A DNA stretch of 39,555 bases. Origin: Microcoleus sp. MP8IB2.171 (GTDB lineage Bacteria; Cyanobacteriota; Cyanobacteriia; Cyanobacteriales; Microcoleaceae). Within the stretch, counting starts at the first letter, position 1, and every line of letters starts with the position of its first letter. Shown one piece after another: positions 18,563-28,106 of the stretch. A model generated the notes under the pieces. That model ran no database searches. It was not told the DNA's origin and saw nothing but the letters and a program-made list of their open reading frames with translations. The stretch covers positions 1-39,555 of the forward strand of contig JARCMA010000277.1 of the NCBI GenBank assembly GCA_030248405.1, written 5' to 3'. The translations under genes and the position numbers were made by a program.

Positions 18563-21031
18563 ATGTTTGAACGCTTTACAGAACAAGCCATTAAAGCAAT
18601 AATGCTAGCCCAAGAGGAAGCGCGGCGCCTCGGCCACAATTTTGTAGGCACCGAGCAAATTCTTCTGGGGCTCGTCGGCGAAGGCACTGGCATCGCTGCA
18701 AAAGTATTACTGGATATGGGCCTCAACTTGAAAGAGGCGCGCAATGAAATCGAAAATATCATCGGCAGAGGTTCCGGGTTCCTCCCGCCGGAAATTCCGT
18801 TTACCCCCCGCGTTAAGCGCATTTTTGAGACGGCGCTGAACGAAGCGCGACAGTTAGGACACAATTACATCGGCACAGAGCACATCCTGCTGGGGCTAAT
18901 TCAAGACGATGAAGGGGTGGCGGCGAAGGTGCTGCAAAATCTGGGAATCGATCGCCAGAGAGTCCGCACGCAGGTAATTCGTGCCGTGGGAGAAGTCGCG
19001 GCGGTACCCGGAGGTAGGGGAGATAGCGGCGATCGCAAAATCCCGACTTTAGAAGAATTTGGCACAAACCTGACCAAGTTAGCCGCAGCCGGCAAACTCG
19101 ACCCCGTAGTGGGCCGCGAAAATGAAATCGAGCGCGTGATCCAAGTGCTAGGCCGCCGCACCAAGAACAATCCAGTGTTAGTAGGGGAACCGGGAGTAGG
19201 CAAAACCGCCCTCGCCGAAGGTCTAGCCCAGCGAATTGTTAACAGAAACGTCCCGGAAATTTTAGAAGACAAACAAGTAATCAGCCTCGATATGGGTTCG
19301 CTGATTGCCGGTACAAAATTCCGAGGCGAATTTGAGGAACGGCTGACGAAAATCATGGCAGAAATTCGCGCGGCCGGCAACATCATTCTGGTAATTGATG
19401 AAATTCATACCTTAGTTGGTGCAGGCGCGATTCAAGGCAGCATGGACGCTTCCAATATGCTCAAACCCGCCCTTGCCAGAGGCGAATTGCAGTGTGTCGG
19501 CGCAACTACCTTGGACGAATATCGCAAGCACATCGAGCGCGACGCAGCCCTAGAACGCCGCTTCCAACCGATTAAAATCGGCGAACCAACTGTGGCTGAA
19601 ACAATCGAAATATTGTACGGTTTGCGATCGGCCTACGAACAGCATCACAGATTGACAATTTCCGATGCAGCGATAGAAGCAGCGGCTACACTGTCGGATA
19701 GGTACATTAACGATCGATTTTTGCCAGACAAGGCGATCGACCTAATTGACGAAGCAGGTTCCCGCGTCCACGTCCTGAACTCGCAAACCCCGCCCGAAGT
19801 TAAAGAACTCAAAAAACAACTTCCGGCTGTCAGCAAAGAAAAAGATGCTGCTGTGCGGGAACAAGACTTTGATAAAGCTGGAAAATTGCGCGATCGCGAA
19901 TTAGAAATCGAAGCCCAAATTGCCGAAGCTACGATCAACAAAAGCCAGATCAGAATCTCTCCCATCGTCACCGAAGAAGACATCGCCCACATCGTGGCTA
20001 ATTGGACGGGAGTACCAGTCAGCAAGCTGACAGAATCCGAATCGGAATTGCTGCTGCACATGGAAGACACATTGCACCAGCGCTTGATCGGCCAAGAAGA
20101 AGCTGTCAGCGCAGTTTCTCGCGCCATCCGCCGCGCGCGGGTTGGCTTGAAAAATCCCAATCGCCCGATCGCCAGTTTCATCTTTTCCGGGCCCACAGGC
20201 GTCGGCAAAACAGAACTGACAAAAGCCTTAGCAACATATTTCTTCGGTTCCGAAGAAGCAATGATTCGGTTAGATATGTCCGAGTTTATGGAACGCCACA
20301 CTGTTTCTAAACTCATCGGTTCGCCTCCAGGTTACGTCGGCTACGACGAAGGCGGTCAACTAACAGAAGCAGTGCGTCGTCGTCCTTACACAGTGATCTT
20401 ATTCGACGAAATCGAAAAAGCTCACCCGGATGTCTTCAACATGATGCTGCAAATCTTGGAAGACGGCCGTTTGACCGATGCTAAAGGTCGGACGGTAGAC
20501 TTTAAGAATACGCTGCTGATCATGACATCAAACATCGGTTCGCGAGTAATTGAAAAAGGTGGCGGCGGGCTTGGTTTCGAGTTTGCTGAAGGTGCCGCAG
20601 ACGCGCAGTACAGCCGCGTTCGCAACTTGGTAAACGAAGAATTGAAACAGTTCTTCCGTCCCGAATTTATCAACCGCTTGGATGAAATTATCGTCTTCCG
20701 CCAGTTGAATAAGGAAGAAGTCAAGCAGATTGCAGATATCCTGTTGCAGCAAGTCTTCGGCCGCTTAACCGAACAGGGTATTACTTTGTCGGTGACAGAC
20801 AAGTTCAAGGACTTGTTAGTTACAGAAGGCTACAATCCTAGCTATGGTGCTCGACCTTTGCGCCGCGCTATCATGCGGTTGTTGGAAGATGTACTGGCTG
20901 AGGAAATGCTGTCTGGGAAGCTGAAAGAAGGCCAAAGTGCGATCGTAGATGTGGACGAAAACGGTCAGGTTAAGGTATTGCCGGGTGGCGAATCTGAACC
21001 GAAATTGCCGGAATTCGCATTAAGCCATTAA
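18563..21031 (+). CDS. clpC: ATP-dependent Clp protease ATP-binding subunit ClpC
   Basis: 822 aa; ClpN repeats ([37 protein letters not shown]), UVR-like linker, two AAA modules ([31 protein letters not shown]). Confidence 0.97.
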   Translation: MFERFTEQAIKAIMLAQEEARRLGHNFVGTEQILLGLVGEGTGIAAKVLLDMGLNLKEARNEIENIIGRGSGFLPPEIPFTPRVKRIFETALNEARQLGHNYIGTEHILLGLIQDDEGVAAKVLQNLGIDRQRVRTQVIRAVGEVAAVPGGRGDSGDRKIPTLEEFGTNLTKLAAAGKLDPVVGRENEIERVIQVLGRRTKNNPVLVGEPGVGKTALAEGLAQRIVNRNVPEILEDKQVISLDMGSLIAGTKFRGEFEERLTKIMAEIRAAGNIILVIDEIHTLVGAGAIQGSMDASNMLKPALARGELQCVGATTLDEYRKHIERDAALERRFQPIKIGEPTVAETIEILYGLRSAYEQHHRLTISDAAIEAAATLSDRYINDRFLPDKAIDLIDEAGSRVHVLNSQTPPEVKELKKQLPAVSKEKDAAVREQDFDKAGKLRDRELEIEAQIAEATINKSQIRISPIVTEEDIAHIVANWTGVPVSKLTESESELLLHMEDTLHQRLIGQEEAVSAVSRAIRRARVGLKNPNRPIASFIFSGPTGVGKTELTKALATYFFGSEEAMIRLDMSEFMERHTVSKLIGSPPGYVGYDEGGQLTEAVRRRPYTVILFDEIEKAHPDVFNMMLQILEDGRLTDAKGRTVDFKNTLLIMTSNIGSRVIEKGGGGLGFEFAEGAADAQYSRVRNLVNEELKQFFRPEFINRLDEIIVFRQLNKEEVKQIADILLQQVFGRLTEQGITLSVTDKFKDLLVTEGYNPSYGARPLRRAIMRLLEDVLAEEMLSGKLKEGQSAIVDVDENGQVKVLPGGESEPKLPEFALSH

Positions 21032-21060
21032 TGCACTCTACAAACGGATAAATACTGTTG

Positions 21061-21099
21061 ATTAAAAACCCGGTTTCTCTGAGAAACCGGGTTTTTAAT
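21061..21099. terminator. Strong hairpin downstream of clpC (19-bp arms)
   Basis: ATTAAAAACCCGGTTTCTC-T-GAGAAACCGGGTTTTTAAT; A/T flanks on both sides are compatible with a bidirectional terminator. Also resembles a dispersed repeat (half copy at 18088-18101). Confidence 0.8.
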
Positions 21100-21260
21100 T
21101 AAAAAATACCAGTCAAAAAAAAGCAACTTTAGGCAAGCACCAAATCCTTATATAATATGAAATCCGGTAGCATCGTCGGGCGTAAAATTCAGTCAACAGC
21201 GATGCCATGAGCGAAGCCGAAGGGTCAACAATCACGGACACTGCAACCGGAATTGATCTA

Positions 21261-21332
21261 ATTAATCTGCGTTAATCTGTGTTTATCTGCCCTCATCTGC
21301 GGTTAAAAAAAAGAATGTATTAACCGCAGATG
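21261..21332. repeat. 10-bp-period repeat (xxTxATCTGC)x4 followed by a 13-bp inverted repeat
   Basis: attaatctgc gttaatctgt gtttatctgc cctcatctgc; CATCTGCGGTTAA (21294-21306) versus TTAACCGCAGATG (21320-21332). Confidence 0.9.
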
Positions 21333-21422
21333 ACAATGGATTGACGCTGATTCACGCGCTTGTCGAGAAAAGATATATGAATAATTCCCATGCTAACAGA
21401 TTTGATATCATTCCTAATTCTT

Positions 21423-21447
21423 AAATCTCAAATCTCAAATCTCAAAT
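21423..21447. repeat. Heptanucleotide tandem repeat (AAATCTC)x3
   Basis: aaatctcaaatctcaaatctcaaat. Confidence 0.9.
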
Positions 21448-21466
21448 GGTATGAGTTCTGGCTCTT

Positions 21467-22030
21467 TTATCCCAACACATTATCTACCGCAATTTCTATA
21501 TCTGGAAAAGCTAGAATCGATAAAGTCTGACCTCGCTGGAATCTTTGAATATTTTGGTATCCCGAGGGAGAAGGTTCGCGATAAACTACTACACATTGCT
21601 CGTTAATATCTACCAGCCAAACTTCTACAATATTGTCTTCGGCATAAAGAGGAATTTTGATATTTCTGTCAGTTTCAGCGGTTGCATCCGCTACTTCCAC
21701 AATTAGTAAAATATCCTCAGACTGAGGATGTCCCGATTCGTAAAAATCATCGCGCCGCCGCAGCAAGGAAATATCCGGTTCGGGTTCGGAGTGATCGTCC
21801 AATTCTACCGGATCTTGAACTCCAATGGTTACTCTCGATAATAAGCGGATATAGAATAACTCTGTCAGACGCTTGACATGAGATGTATGCCTTCTACCGA
21901 CGGCGGCCATTTGAACAATTTCTCCTCGAATTAATTCAACTTTATCATCTTTTGTCAAGATGCCAGCTTCAATCATATGATGATATTCTTTTACTGTAAA
22001 TAACCGTTTGATTAACTGAGTTGTGCTCAT
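21467..22030 (-). CDS. Uma2 family (DUF820) PD-(D/E)XK endonuclease-like protein
   Basis: 187 aa: FTVKEYHHMIEAGILTKDDKVELIRGEIVQMAAVGRRH...PEPDISLLR...EDILLIVEVADATAETDRNIKIPLYAEDNIVEVWLVDI. Confidence 0.95.
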   Translation of the reverse strand: MSTTQLIKRLFTVKEYHHMIEAGILTKDDKVELIRGEIVQMAAVGRRHTSHVKRLTELFYIRLLSRVTIGVQDPVELDDHSEPEPDISLLRRRDDFYESGHPQSEDILLIVEVADATAETDRNIKIPLYAEDNIVEVWLVDINEQCVVVYREPSPSGYQNIQRFQRGQTLSILAFPDIEIAVDNVLG

Positions 22031-22150
22031 TGGTTCGTCCGGGAATATTAAAGTTTTTGTCTGCGACCGCAGGTTTAATAATGTGATTATACTACATCGA
22101 ACAGTAGTGCTTCAGTAGAGCCGATATTGGCCACCTTACAATCGATGAAT

Positions 22151-25100
22151 CTAATCCCAGGATTGTAATTGCACAACCCAATGCTGCACCAAAGCAGAAA
22201 TGCGATCGCGCCGCGTTTCAAAAGTAGCAGCAATCCAGATAAACGCAATCCCAAAAGCCAGACCAATCGCCCATTTAATCAGCGGATAATCGAAGATTAG
22301 AACCACCAACTGATAGAAAACATTGATTAAAAATACAGCCGTTCCCACAAACAAAAACGCCCGAACTCGCCGCGCCAAACCCGCTGCAATCGCCACTAAA
22401 CTAAAAGCTGCGGCAACTAAACCGTGGCTTTGCTGAGTCAAAAGAGGTATCCCGCAAATCAGCGCAGTTGCAAGCATTCGCAGAGTGTGGCGCAGCGGTT
22501 TTTGTACTGGTAATTTGAGAGTGCTATCGAACTGAGTAATGTAAAGTAAAGAAAGTCCTAAAGGAGTAACATAAAACTCCGGCTGAGTCAATCCTATTTG
22601 CCAGAACCACCGCAGCATTATCCAGTCAATTATCACCAAACTTACATAGGTAAAACGGACTTCCTGCCTTTCCCAAGCTAGGAAAACATAGAAGGCGGCA
22701 GCTATCAGCAAGCTAATCGGATAAAACTTAGCCGGACTTTCCAAAATAGTAACTATTGGAATCAGCGAAGCAATTACCTGCCAAGGTTTTTTTGACCAAC
22801 CCCAGTTGTCCCAAGGCAAAATGTAAATGAAATAGGCTAATAGAGAAGCGAGGGCAACTTTCCAAGGCCCCAGCGGCCCGGAAATATACTTAACTAAAGG
22901 TGTATTGATCCAGTAAAGCCGGATGCCAAAGGCTTCTAGCCATCCCAAGTAAATCCAAATTTCTGCCCATTGGCGATCGAGATTATTTCGCCCTTGCAAG
23001 AAAGCGTATTGAACTAATAAAGCACCAGTGACTAATCCTAAACTTAGGCCGGACTTAATATCATCGGCAGAAGCCCAAATCAGCAGCAAACTGCTCAAAA
23101 CCCAGTGCAGGTGAGCAAATATTTTTAACTCTGCATTAGTTAAATGTAAATAATTGCTGAGCCAAGGAGATAAAATGCGATAGATATATGTTAAAGTTGT
23201 GCCGAGAGTGGCCAGGACAATTAAGCCGTCGCTAAAAGCTCCTCCTGGTGTTTGAAAAAGTTGATATAGTAGCGATTCGTAAGCAGCAGCGGACGCGCCA
23301 ATTAATCCCAAATAAACCAAAGGTTTGAATTCTTGCTCCCGCCTACCAATGCCGATCGCAATTAAAGACGCACCCAACACAGTTAAACCCGTCCAATTCG
23401 CAAAAGTGTGCGATCGGAAAGTTAAACCCAATACCCCGTAAACCAAAGGTATAAAATGAATGCTAGGTAAAATTGTTGGATCGGGGTGGCGGCGCCGCCA
23501 CACATCGCCCAATAATTGCGTAGACAACCCGAGAGCGATATTAGCAACTGCCAAATTAATCGTAGTGCGATCGACAAAACTCAAACCGACTGCTGTCAAC
23601 AACTCCAAACTCCAAGCCAAGGCATAAATTGCCCGAGGGGAAAGTTGGCGTAAACTTCGGAAAATAATCGCAGCCATTATCACCAAAATAGCAGCCAAAA
23701 CTTCAGCAGAAGCCGGGGAACTCAAGGTACTGCCTGCGTAGAATTCAAAGGAATAAAAAGTAATTGTTGTTAACAGCAAGCCTGCCAGTAAGATGGCCCA
23801 AGCATCTAAAGCTCGATCGTAAATTTCTGCTAATTGAGAAGACTCAGGCAAACGGCTGGAAAAACGAACAATCATGCTGCGAAGCAACCACAGAGACAAA
23901 ACAGCGATCGCCCCGGCAATTGCCCAATCCCAACCCGACACAAAACCTAATTGATCGATCGCCGCAGCTACGAAACTCAAGCCAAACCCCACTGCAATCA
24001 CAGCCGCTGGTAGCTCTACTAAATAGTAAGTATTGACCAACATTAATACGGCTGCAAAGCCAAAACCAATTAACCGATATCCCGGAAAAGTAAAAATTAG
24101 AAATTGTGCGAATATTAAGGCGATCGCACTAAAGGTACTGGCAACTTGTTTGTGAGGAACCTCAGTATATTTAGCAACAGCAGTCAAAGCCAAAGGAGTC
24201 GCCAGCCAGAGCAAACTCCACTGAGGGCGATGAGTGGCAGTACCCGCAATTAAATAATTTTGCAACAATATAAAGCTGAATACTGCTAATACTAAGCCCA
24301 GATACCAGGAACTTTGAAACCATGCAGGATGCCAGCGGAAAAATGCAGAATTTTCTCGGTAATTTTCCGCTTTAATCCAGACATAAAATACCCATTCACT
24401 CGCCATGAATATTAATAATATTGCTGACCAAATATTGGGTGTCTGGTTGGGGAAAAATAAGTCAATTGCCGAAGCGATCGCGCATAAACCAATAATGTGA
24501 GTTAGGGGAACCAAAATAGCGGGATTTCCCTGTTGTTCAACAGCAGAAGCCTGCATCGCAACTCGCCGGGAATTCTCGGCACTTACGTATTTCCAAGTGA
24601 TCCAACCTAAAGTTAAAGTAGAGACGAATAAATTGAGCGATCGCCAAAACGGATTGACTAAACTAATAACAGTTAAAACAATCCCCAAAGCGAGAGCAAG
24701 GTTTTCGCCAAAACGGGCAAGTTGAAACTTTCGCTTGCGGTAGAGCCATTGGGCCACACTTACCATTAAAATTAAATAAGGCAACAGCAGAACACCCCAA
24801 AAAGCCCAAGGAGTTTGCTGAGAGTTTGTAAGCTGAGTTAAAAATGCCACAAATTGTGTTTTAATCCCTAAAGGAAGCACTCGCCAAAACAGCCAAATAC
24901 TCTGAAGTCCCACCGCCTCAAGCATTAGCAAATCAAACTCTTGCCAAAACCGCACTAAACGGTTATAAAAAAACCAAACAGCCAATCCGCTAACTGCGAT
25001 CGCCTGTAGCGGAATTTCGCGAAAACAAACCAGCCATCCCAAACCCACCAAACCCATTCCCCCTAATTGCCAGTTAAAAAAGTTGCTGGGATTTGGCTGG

Positions 25101-26200
25101 TCGGATATATTGTTTTCAAGAGTCCCAGATGCGAGGGGGTGCTGCCAATCTAGCCATGCTAAAAGCACGCCACAAATCGCCAAAGCTAAACCCATTTCAG
25201 CGATATTTACATCCTTGACAAATATCGCTCTACCCAGTAAAATTCCTAACGAATAAGCTACTAAAGCCGCTTTTTTGTAAGTCAGAAAATCTCTGCTCAA
25301 ACTGAAAGCAGCGGGGAATGTTTCAGTAGTTCCCCCACGTTGGATAAATTGCAATCGTTGTTGCTGAACTTGATAAACTGTAGCAGCAGCAGTTCCCACT
25401 GTACCCAAATAAACCGCAGCCAGGGAAAAGCTTCCAAATGCCCAACCCCAGTGCAAATAACTCAATCCCAAGTGATTTAGGGCGATCGAGCGAGTGATGT
25501 TTTTTCCTGAAAAGCTTTGATATTGATCTTTGATAATCCTGGCAGTTATCCAAGTCAAAATAAGTGCCGCTGCGATTGCTACCGCCCAATCCCAAGGATA
25601 CCGCCACAATCCAAAAGTATCCATCGCCCAAAAATTGATCGGCACTAGCAATAGCGTCACTTCTTGCAAAGTTTGAGCAGTCAAGTGCAAATTATGCTGT
25701 CTGTTTGCCCAACTGCTAATCGCCCAAAAAGTTAAAGTATAAGCTAACAATACTCCATATTGTCCGGCGGCCGGAAATCTTTCCCACTGACTGGCAGCTA
25801 AGACTCCTGAGGAGACAACTACCATGAACACTCCTAAAAACAACAGCCACACCACGCTAATTTCTGCCATTAGCGAGTGCAAAATTTGAGCGATAAAATT
25901 AGGGGTTTGAGTAGTTTCTGTGGGCGTAGCAACGCTTTCTCTGCTGCTAGGTAATGCTTGAGGCGTTGATAAGACAGGTACTTTTGGCTCGTTCCTAGGA
26001 GCTCGCGGGCCGTCAATTTCAGAAAGGTCTACAGCGGGATCTCTGAGTGGGCAGACTAAATACTGCCGACACAATTCCTCAACCTCAGCGGGGGAAAGCA
26101 AACCTAGCCGCAGCCACGCATCTAAACCTGTCAACAACTCAGGATGCGACGCTAAGACGCTCAATTCAATTTTGCTCGATCGACCTTTAGGAGACGACAT
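22151..26200 (-). CDS. Very large polytopic membrane protein (1349 aa), uncharacterised cyanobacterial family, DUF2157-like organisation
   Basis: Soluble ~110-aa N-terminus (ending in Pro/Thr-rich linker) followed by a long succession of hydrophobic segments to the C-terminus; uninterrupted 4-kb ORF. Confidence 0.85.
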   Translation of the reverse strand: MSSPKGRSSKIELSVLASHPELLTGLDAWLRLGLLSPAEVEELCRQYLVCPLRDPAVDLSEIDGPRAPRNEPKVPVLSTPQALPSSRESVATPTETTQTPNFIAQILHSLMAEISVVWLLFLGVFMVVVSSGVLAASQWERFPAAGQYGVLLAYTLTFWAISSWANRQHNLHLTAQTLQEVTLLLVPINFWAMDTFGLWRYPWDWAVAIAAALILTWITARIIKDQYQSFSGKNITRSIALNHLGLSYLHWGWAFGSFSLAAVYLGTVGTAAATVYQVQQQRLQFIQRGGTTETFPAAFSLSRDFLTYKKAALVAYSLGILLGRAIFVKDVNIAEMGLALAICGVLLAWLDWQHPLASGTLENNISDQPNPSNFFNWQLGGMGLVGLGWLVCFREIPLQAIAVSGLAVWFFYNRLVRFWQEFDLLMLEAVGLQSIWLFWRVLPLGIKTQFVAFLTQLTNSQQTPWAFWGVLLLPYLILMVSVAQWLYRKRKFQLARFGENLALALGIVLTVISLVNPFWRSLNLFVSTLTLGWITWKYVSAENSRRVAMQASAVEQQGNPAILVPLTHIIGLCAIASAIDLFFPNQTPNIWSAILLIFMASEWVFYVWIKAENYRENSAFFRWHPAWFQSSWYLGLVLAVFSFILLQNYLIAGTATHRPQWSLLWLATPLALTAVAKYTEVPHKQVASTFSAIALIFAQFLIFTFPGYRLIGFGFAAVLMLVNTYYLVELPAAVIAVGFGLSFVAAAIDQLGFVSGWDWAIAGAIAVLSLWLLRSMIVRFSSRLPESSQLAEIYDRALDAWAILLAGLLLTTITFYSFEFYAGSTLSSPASAEVLAAILVIMAAIIFRSLRQLSPRAIYALAWSLELLTAVGLSFVDRTTINLAVANIALGLSTQLLGDVWRRRHPDPTILPSIHFIPLVYGVLGLTFRSHTFANWTGLTVLGASLIAIGIGRREQEFKPLVYLGLIGASAAAYESLLYQLFQTPGGAFSDGLIVLATLGTTLTYIYRILSPWLSNYLHLTNAELKIFAHLHWVLSSLLLIWASADDIKSGLSLGLVTGALLVQYAFLQGRNNLDRQWAEIWIYLGWLEAFGIRLYWINTPLVKYISGPLGPWKVALASLLAYFIYILPWDNWGWSKKPWQVIASLIPIVTILESPAKFYPISLLIAAAFYVFLAWERQEVRFTYVSLVIIDWIMLRWFWQIGLTQPEFYVTPLGLSLLYITQFDSTLKLPVQKPLRHTLRMLATALICGIPLLTQQSHGLVAAAFSLVAIAAGLARRVRAFLFVGTAVFLINVFYQLVVLIFDYPLIKWAIGLAFGIAFIWIAATFETRRDRISALVQHWVVQLQSWD

Positions 26201-26414
26201 CGGCTTAAACTGGTACTAGCTACATTCCAGCTATAGTCTAGATTAATGTCGATCGAACATGGCAACATTCCGCCATCGAAATTGGCACAGTAAGTATTTA
26301 TGACTAAAGAGCTGTAGCAGCCAGTGTCAATTGATGAAAAAATCCCGCTGATGGGCCTACACCAGCGTGCATCAGCGGCTAAAAACTCCAAATTAGGACA
26401 CAGCAGCGGTGTCC

Positions 26415-26954
26415 TTACCGATCGACATATTTCAACAAAGTGTCCACACTAGCATTGTGGTCTATGAAAGAAAACAAATGTTTGAAGAGGAGTTTTCCCT
26501 CTGCATCCAAAACAAACTGAGCAGGCAAAGGAGCACCTAAAGCCTGACCGACTTGATAAGCCCGAAAAACTTGACAGCCTGGATCGGACAGCAGAGGCAT
26601 TTTTAAGCCTAAATCTCTAACCACCATTTGGCTTTGGCGATCGTCGGTACTGGCAACCATCAATAATTCTATATTGCGATCGGCAAATTTTTCCCAGTTT
26701 TCATTCAAAGCTTTAATGTGAGGAAAACAGAAAGGGCAATATTGCTTTTCAGTAAAAATCCTCGTAAAAGCCAGAACTACCGGCTTATCGCCCCGATAAT
26801 TCGACAGCCGCACCAATTTGCCATTATTAATATCCGGCAATTCAAAATCTGGCGTCCTCTGTCCCATGTTCAGAACATTAGTCGCCGGAACAGGCAATAA
26901 ATTTTGGAAAAACCGCTGATTTAACAAGCCGCTAAAATTAGTAGAAGTCAGCAT
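26415..26954 (-). CDS. AhpC/TSA-family peroxiredoxin-like / thiol-disulfide protein
   Basis: MGQRTPDFELPDINNGKLVRLSNYRGDKPVVLAFTRIFTEKQYCPFCFPHIKALNENWEKF: AhpC/TSA fold with CPFC motif. Confidence 0.88.
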   Translation of the reverse strand: MLTSTNFSGLLNQRFFQNLLPVPATNVLNMGQRTPDFELPDINNGKLVRLSNYRGDKPVVLAFTRIFTEKQYCPFCFPHIKALNENWEKFADRNIELLMVASTDDRQSQMVVRDLGLKMPLLSDPGCQVFRAYQVGQALGAPLPAQFVLDAEGKLLFKHLFSFIDHNASVDTLLKYVDR

Positions 26955-27169
26955 ATTTCCTAATTGGGTAATTGCTAATTGCTAAGCTGCTGTGCATCTA
27001 ATTTGACAGTCAATTCTTCTACAATTCTTGTGGAACGGGCATCCTGCCCGTCTCTTTATTCAATTTAGATGCGTAGCAGCTTGCTTAATTGGTAATTAAA
27101 AATCCGGTTCAATGAATGCCCCTGTGGGTACGGACACGGCAGCGCCGTGTCCCTACAAATATAATGTGC

Positions 27170-27769
27170 TTAAACTGCAGCAAAGAATACCTTAGACTTG
27201 ACCGGATCGGGAGTCATAGTCTTGTCACCGGGCTGCCAGCCGGCGGGACAAACTTCATCGGGGTGAGACTGGACGTGTTGGATAGCTTGCAGAGTGCGGA
27301 GAGTTTCGTCCACGTTGCGGCCGAAGGCAAGATTGTTGATAGTAGAGTGTTGGATGATGCCTTCTTTGTCGATGATGAACAGACCTCTGAGGGCAATGCC
27401 TGCTTCTGGGTCGAGGACGTTGTAGTCAGAACTAATTGTTTTTTTGAGGTCAGCCACTAAGGGATAGTTGAGGTCGCCGACACCGCCTAATTTGCGGTCT
27501 GTTTGTATCCAAGCGAGGTGAGAGAATTCACTGTCAACGGATACGCCGAGGATTTCGGTATCGATTTTCTTGAAGTCCTCGAAGCGATCGCTAAATGCTG
27601 TAATCTCAGTCGGGCACACAAAGGTGAAGTCCAAGGGGTAGAAGAACAGGACTACATACTTTTTGCCTTTATAGTCTGACAGTTTAACTGTCTTGAATTC
27701 CTGATCCACTACGGCTGTTGCTGCGAAATCGGGTGCAGCTTGACCAACCCGGAGGCATTCACTGGTCAT
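27170..27769 (-). CDS. 2-Cys peroxiredoxin (AhpC/Prx1 type)
   Basis: 199 aa: [25 protein letters not shown] (peroxidatic Cys) and [15 protein letters not shown] (resolving Cys). Confidence 0.97.
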   Translation of the reverse strand: MTSECLRVGQAAPDFAATAVVDQEFKTVKLSDYKGKKYVVLFFYPLDFTFVCPTEITAFSDRFEDFKKIDTEILGVSVDSEFSHLAWIQTDRKLGGVGDLNYPLVADLKKTISSDYNVLDPEAGIALRGLFIIDKEGIIQHSTINNLAFGRNVDETLRTLQAIQHVQSHPDEVCPAGWQPGDKTMTPDPVKSKVFFAAV

Positions 27770-27842
27770 AGATTTTGTTTCCTTTTTTACGAACTGTTAC
27801 AAATATATCATACTCATAACGACTACAAGTATCTTCTTGAGA

Positions 27843-27889
27843 AATCAAAAAAACACGCTCTCAATATTGAGAGCGCGGTTTTTTTGATT
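27843..27889. terminator. Bidirectional intrinsic terminator-like hairpin between tRNA and peroxiredoxin gene
   Basis: Core palindrome GCTCTCAATATTGAGAGC (27857-27874) flanked by AATCAAAAAAAC / GGTTTTTTTGATT. Confidence 0.85.
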
Positions 27890-27896
27890 AAATCAT

Positions 27897-27968
27897 GGCT
27901 CAGGCGGGATTTGAACCTGCGACCTTGGGCTTATGAGTCCCCTGCGCTAACCACTGCGCCACTGAGCC
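27897..27968 (-). tRNA. tRNA with CAU anticodon (elongator Met, or Ile2 if TilS-modified)
   Basis: Reverse complement GGCTCAG TG GCGC AGTGGTTA GCGC A GGGGA CTCATAA GCCCA AGGTC GCAGG TTCAAAT CCCGC CTGAGCC A; perfect 7-bp acceptor and 4-bp D stem; loop CTCATAA. Confidence 0.92.
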
Positions 27969-28106
27969 AAATCTACTTCACGATTTACTATCATAGCACG
28001 GTAGGGCTAGCTATGTCTTGTTTTCAAGCAACACTATTTCTAATGACTTCCAGTAAAAGTTATGAGTTTTGGTAATCATTCAAAACCCATAACTTCTGAC
28101 CAGTCG

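Noticed and set aside
19645-20316. 223-aa minus-strand ORF inside clpC
   Set aside because: Antisense to highly conserved ClpC coding sequence; Ser-rich composition typical of antisense codon artefacts.
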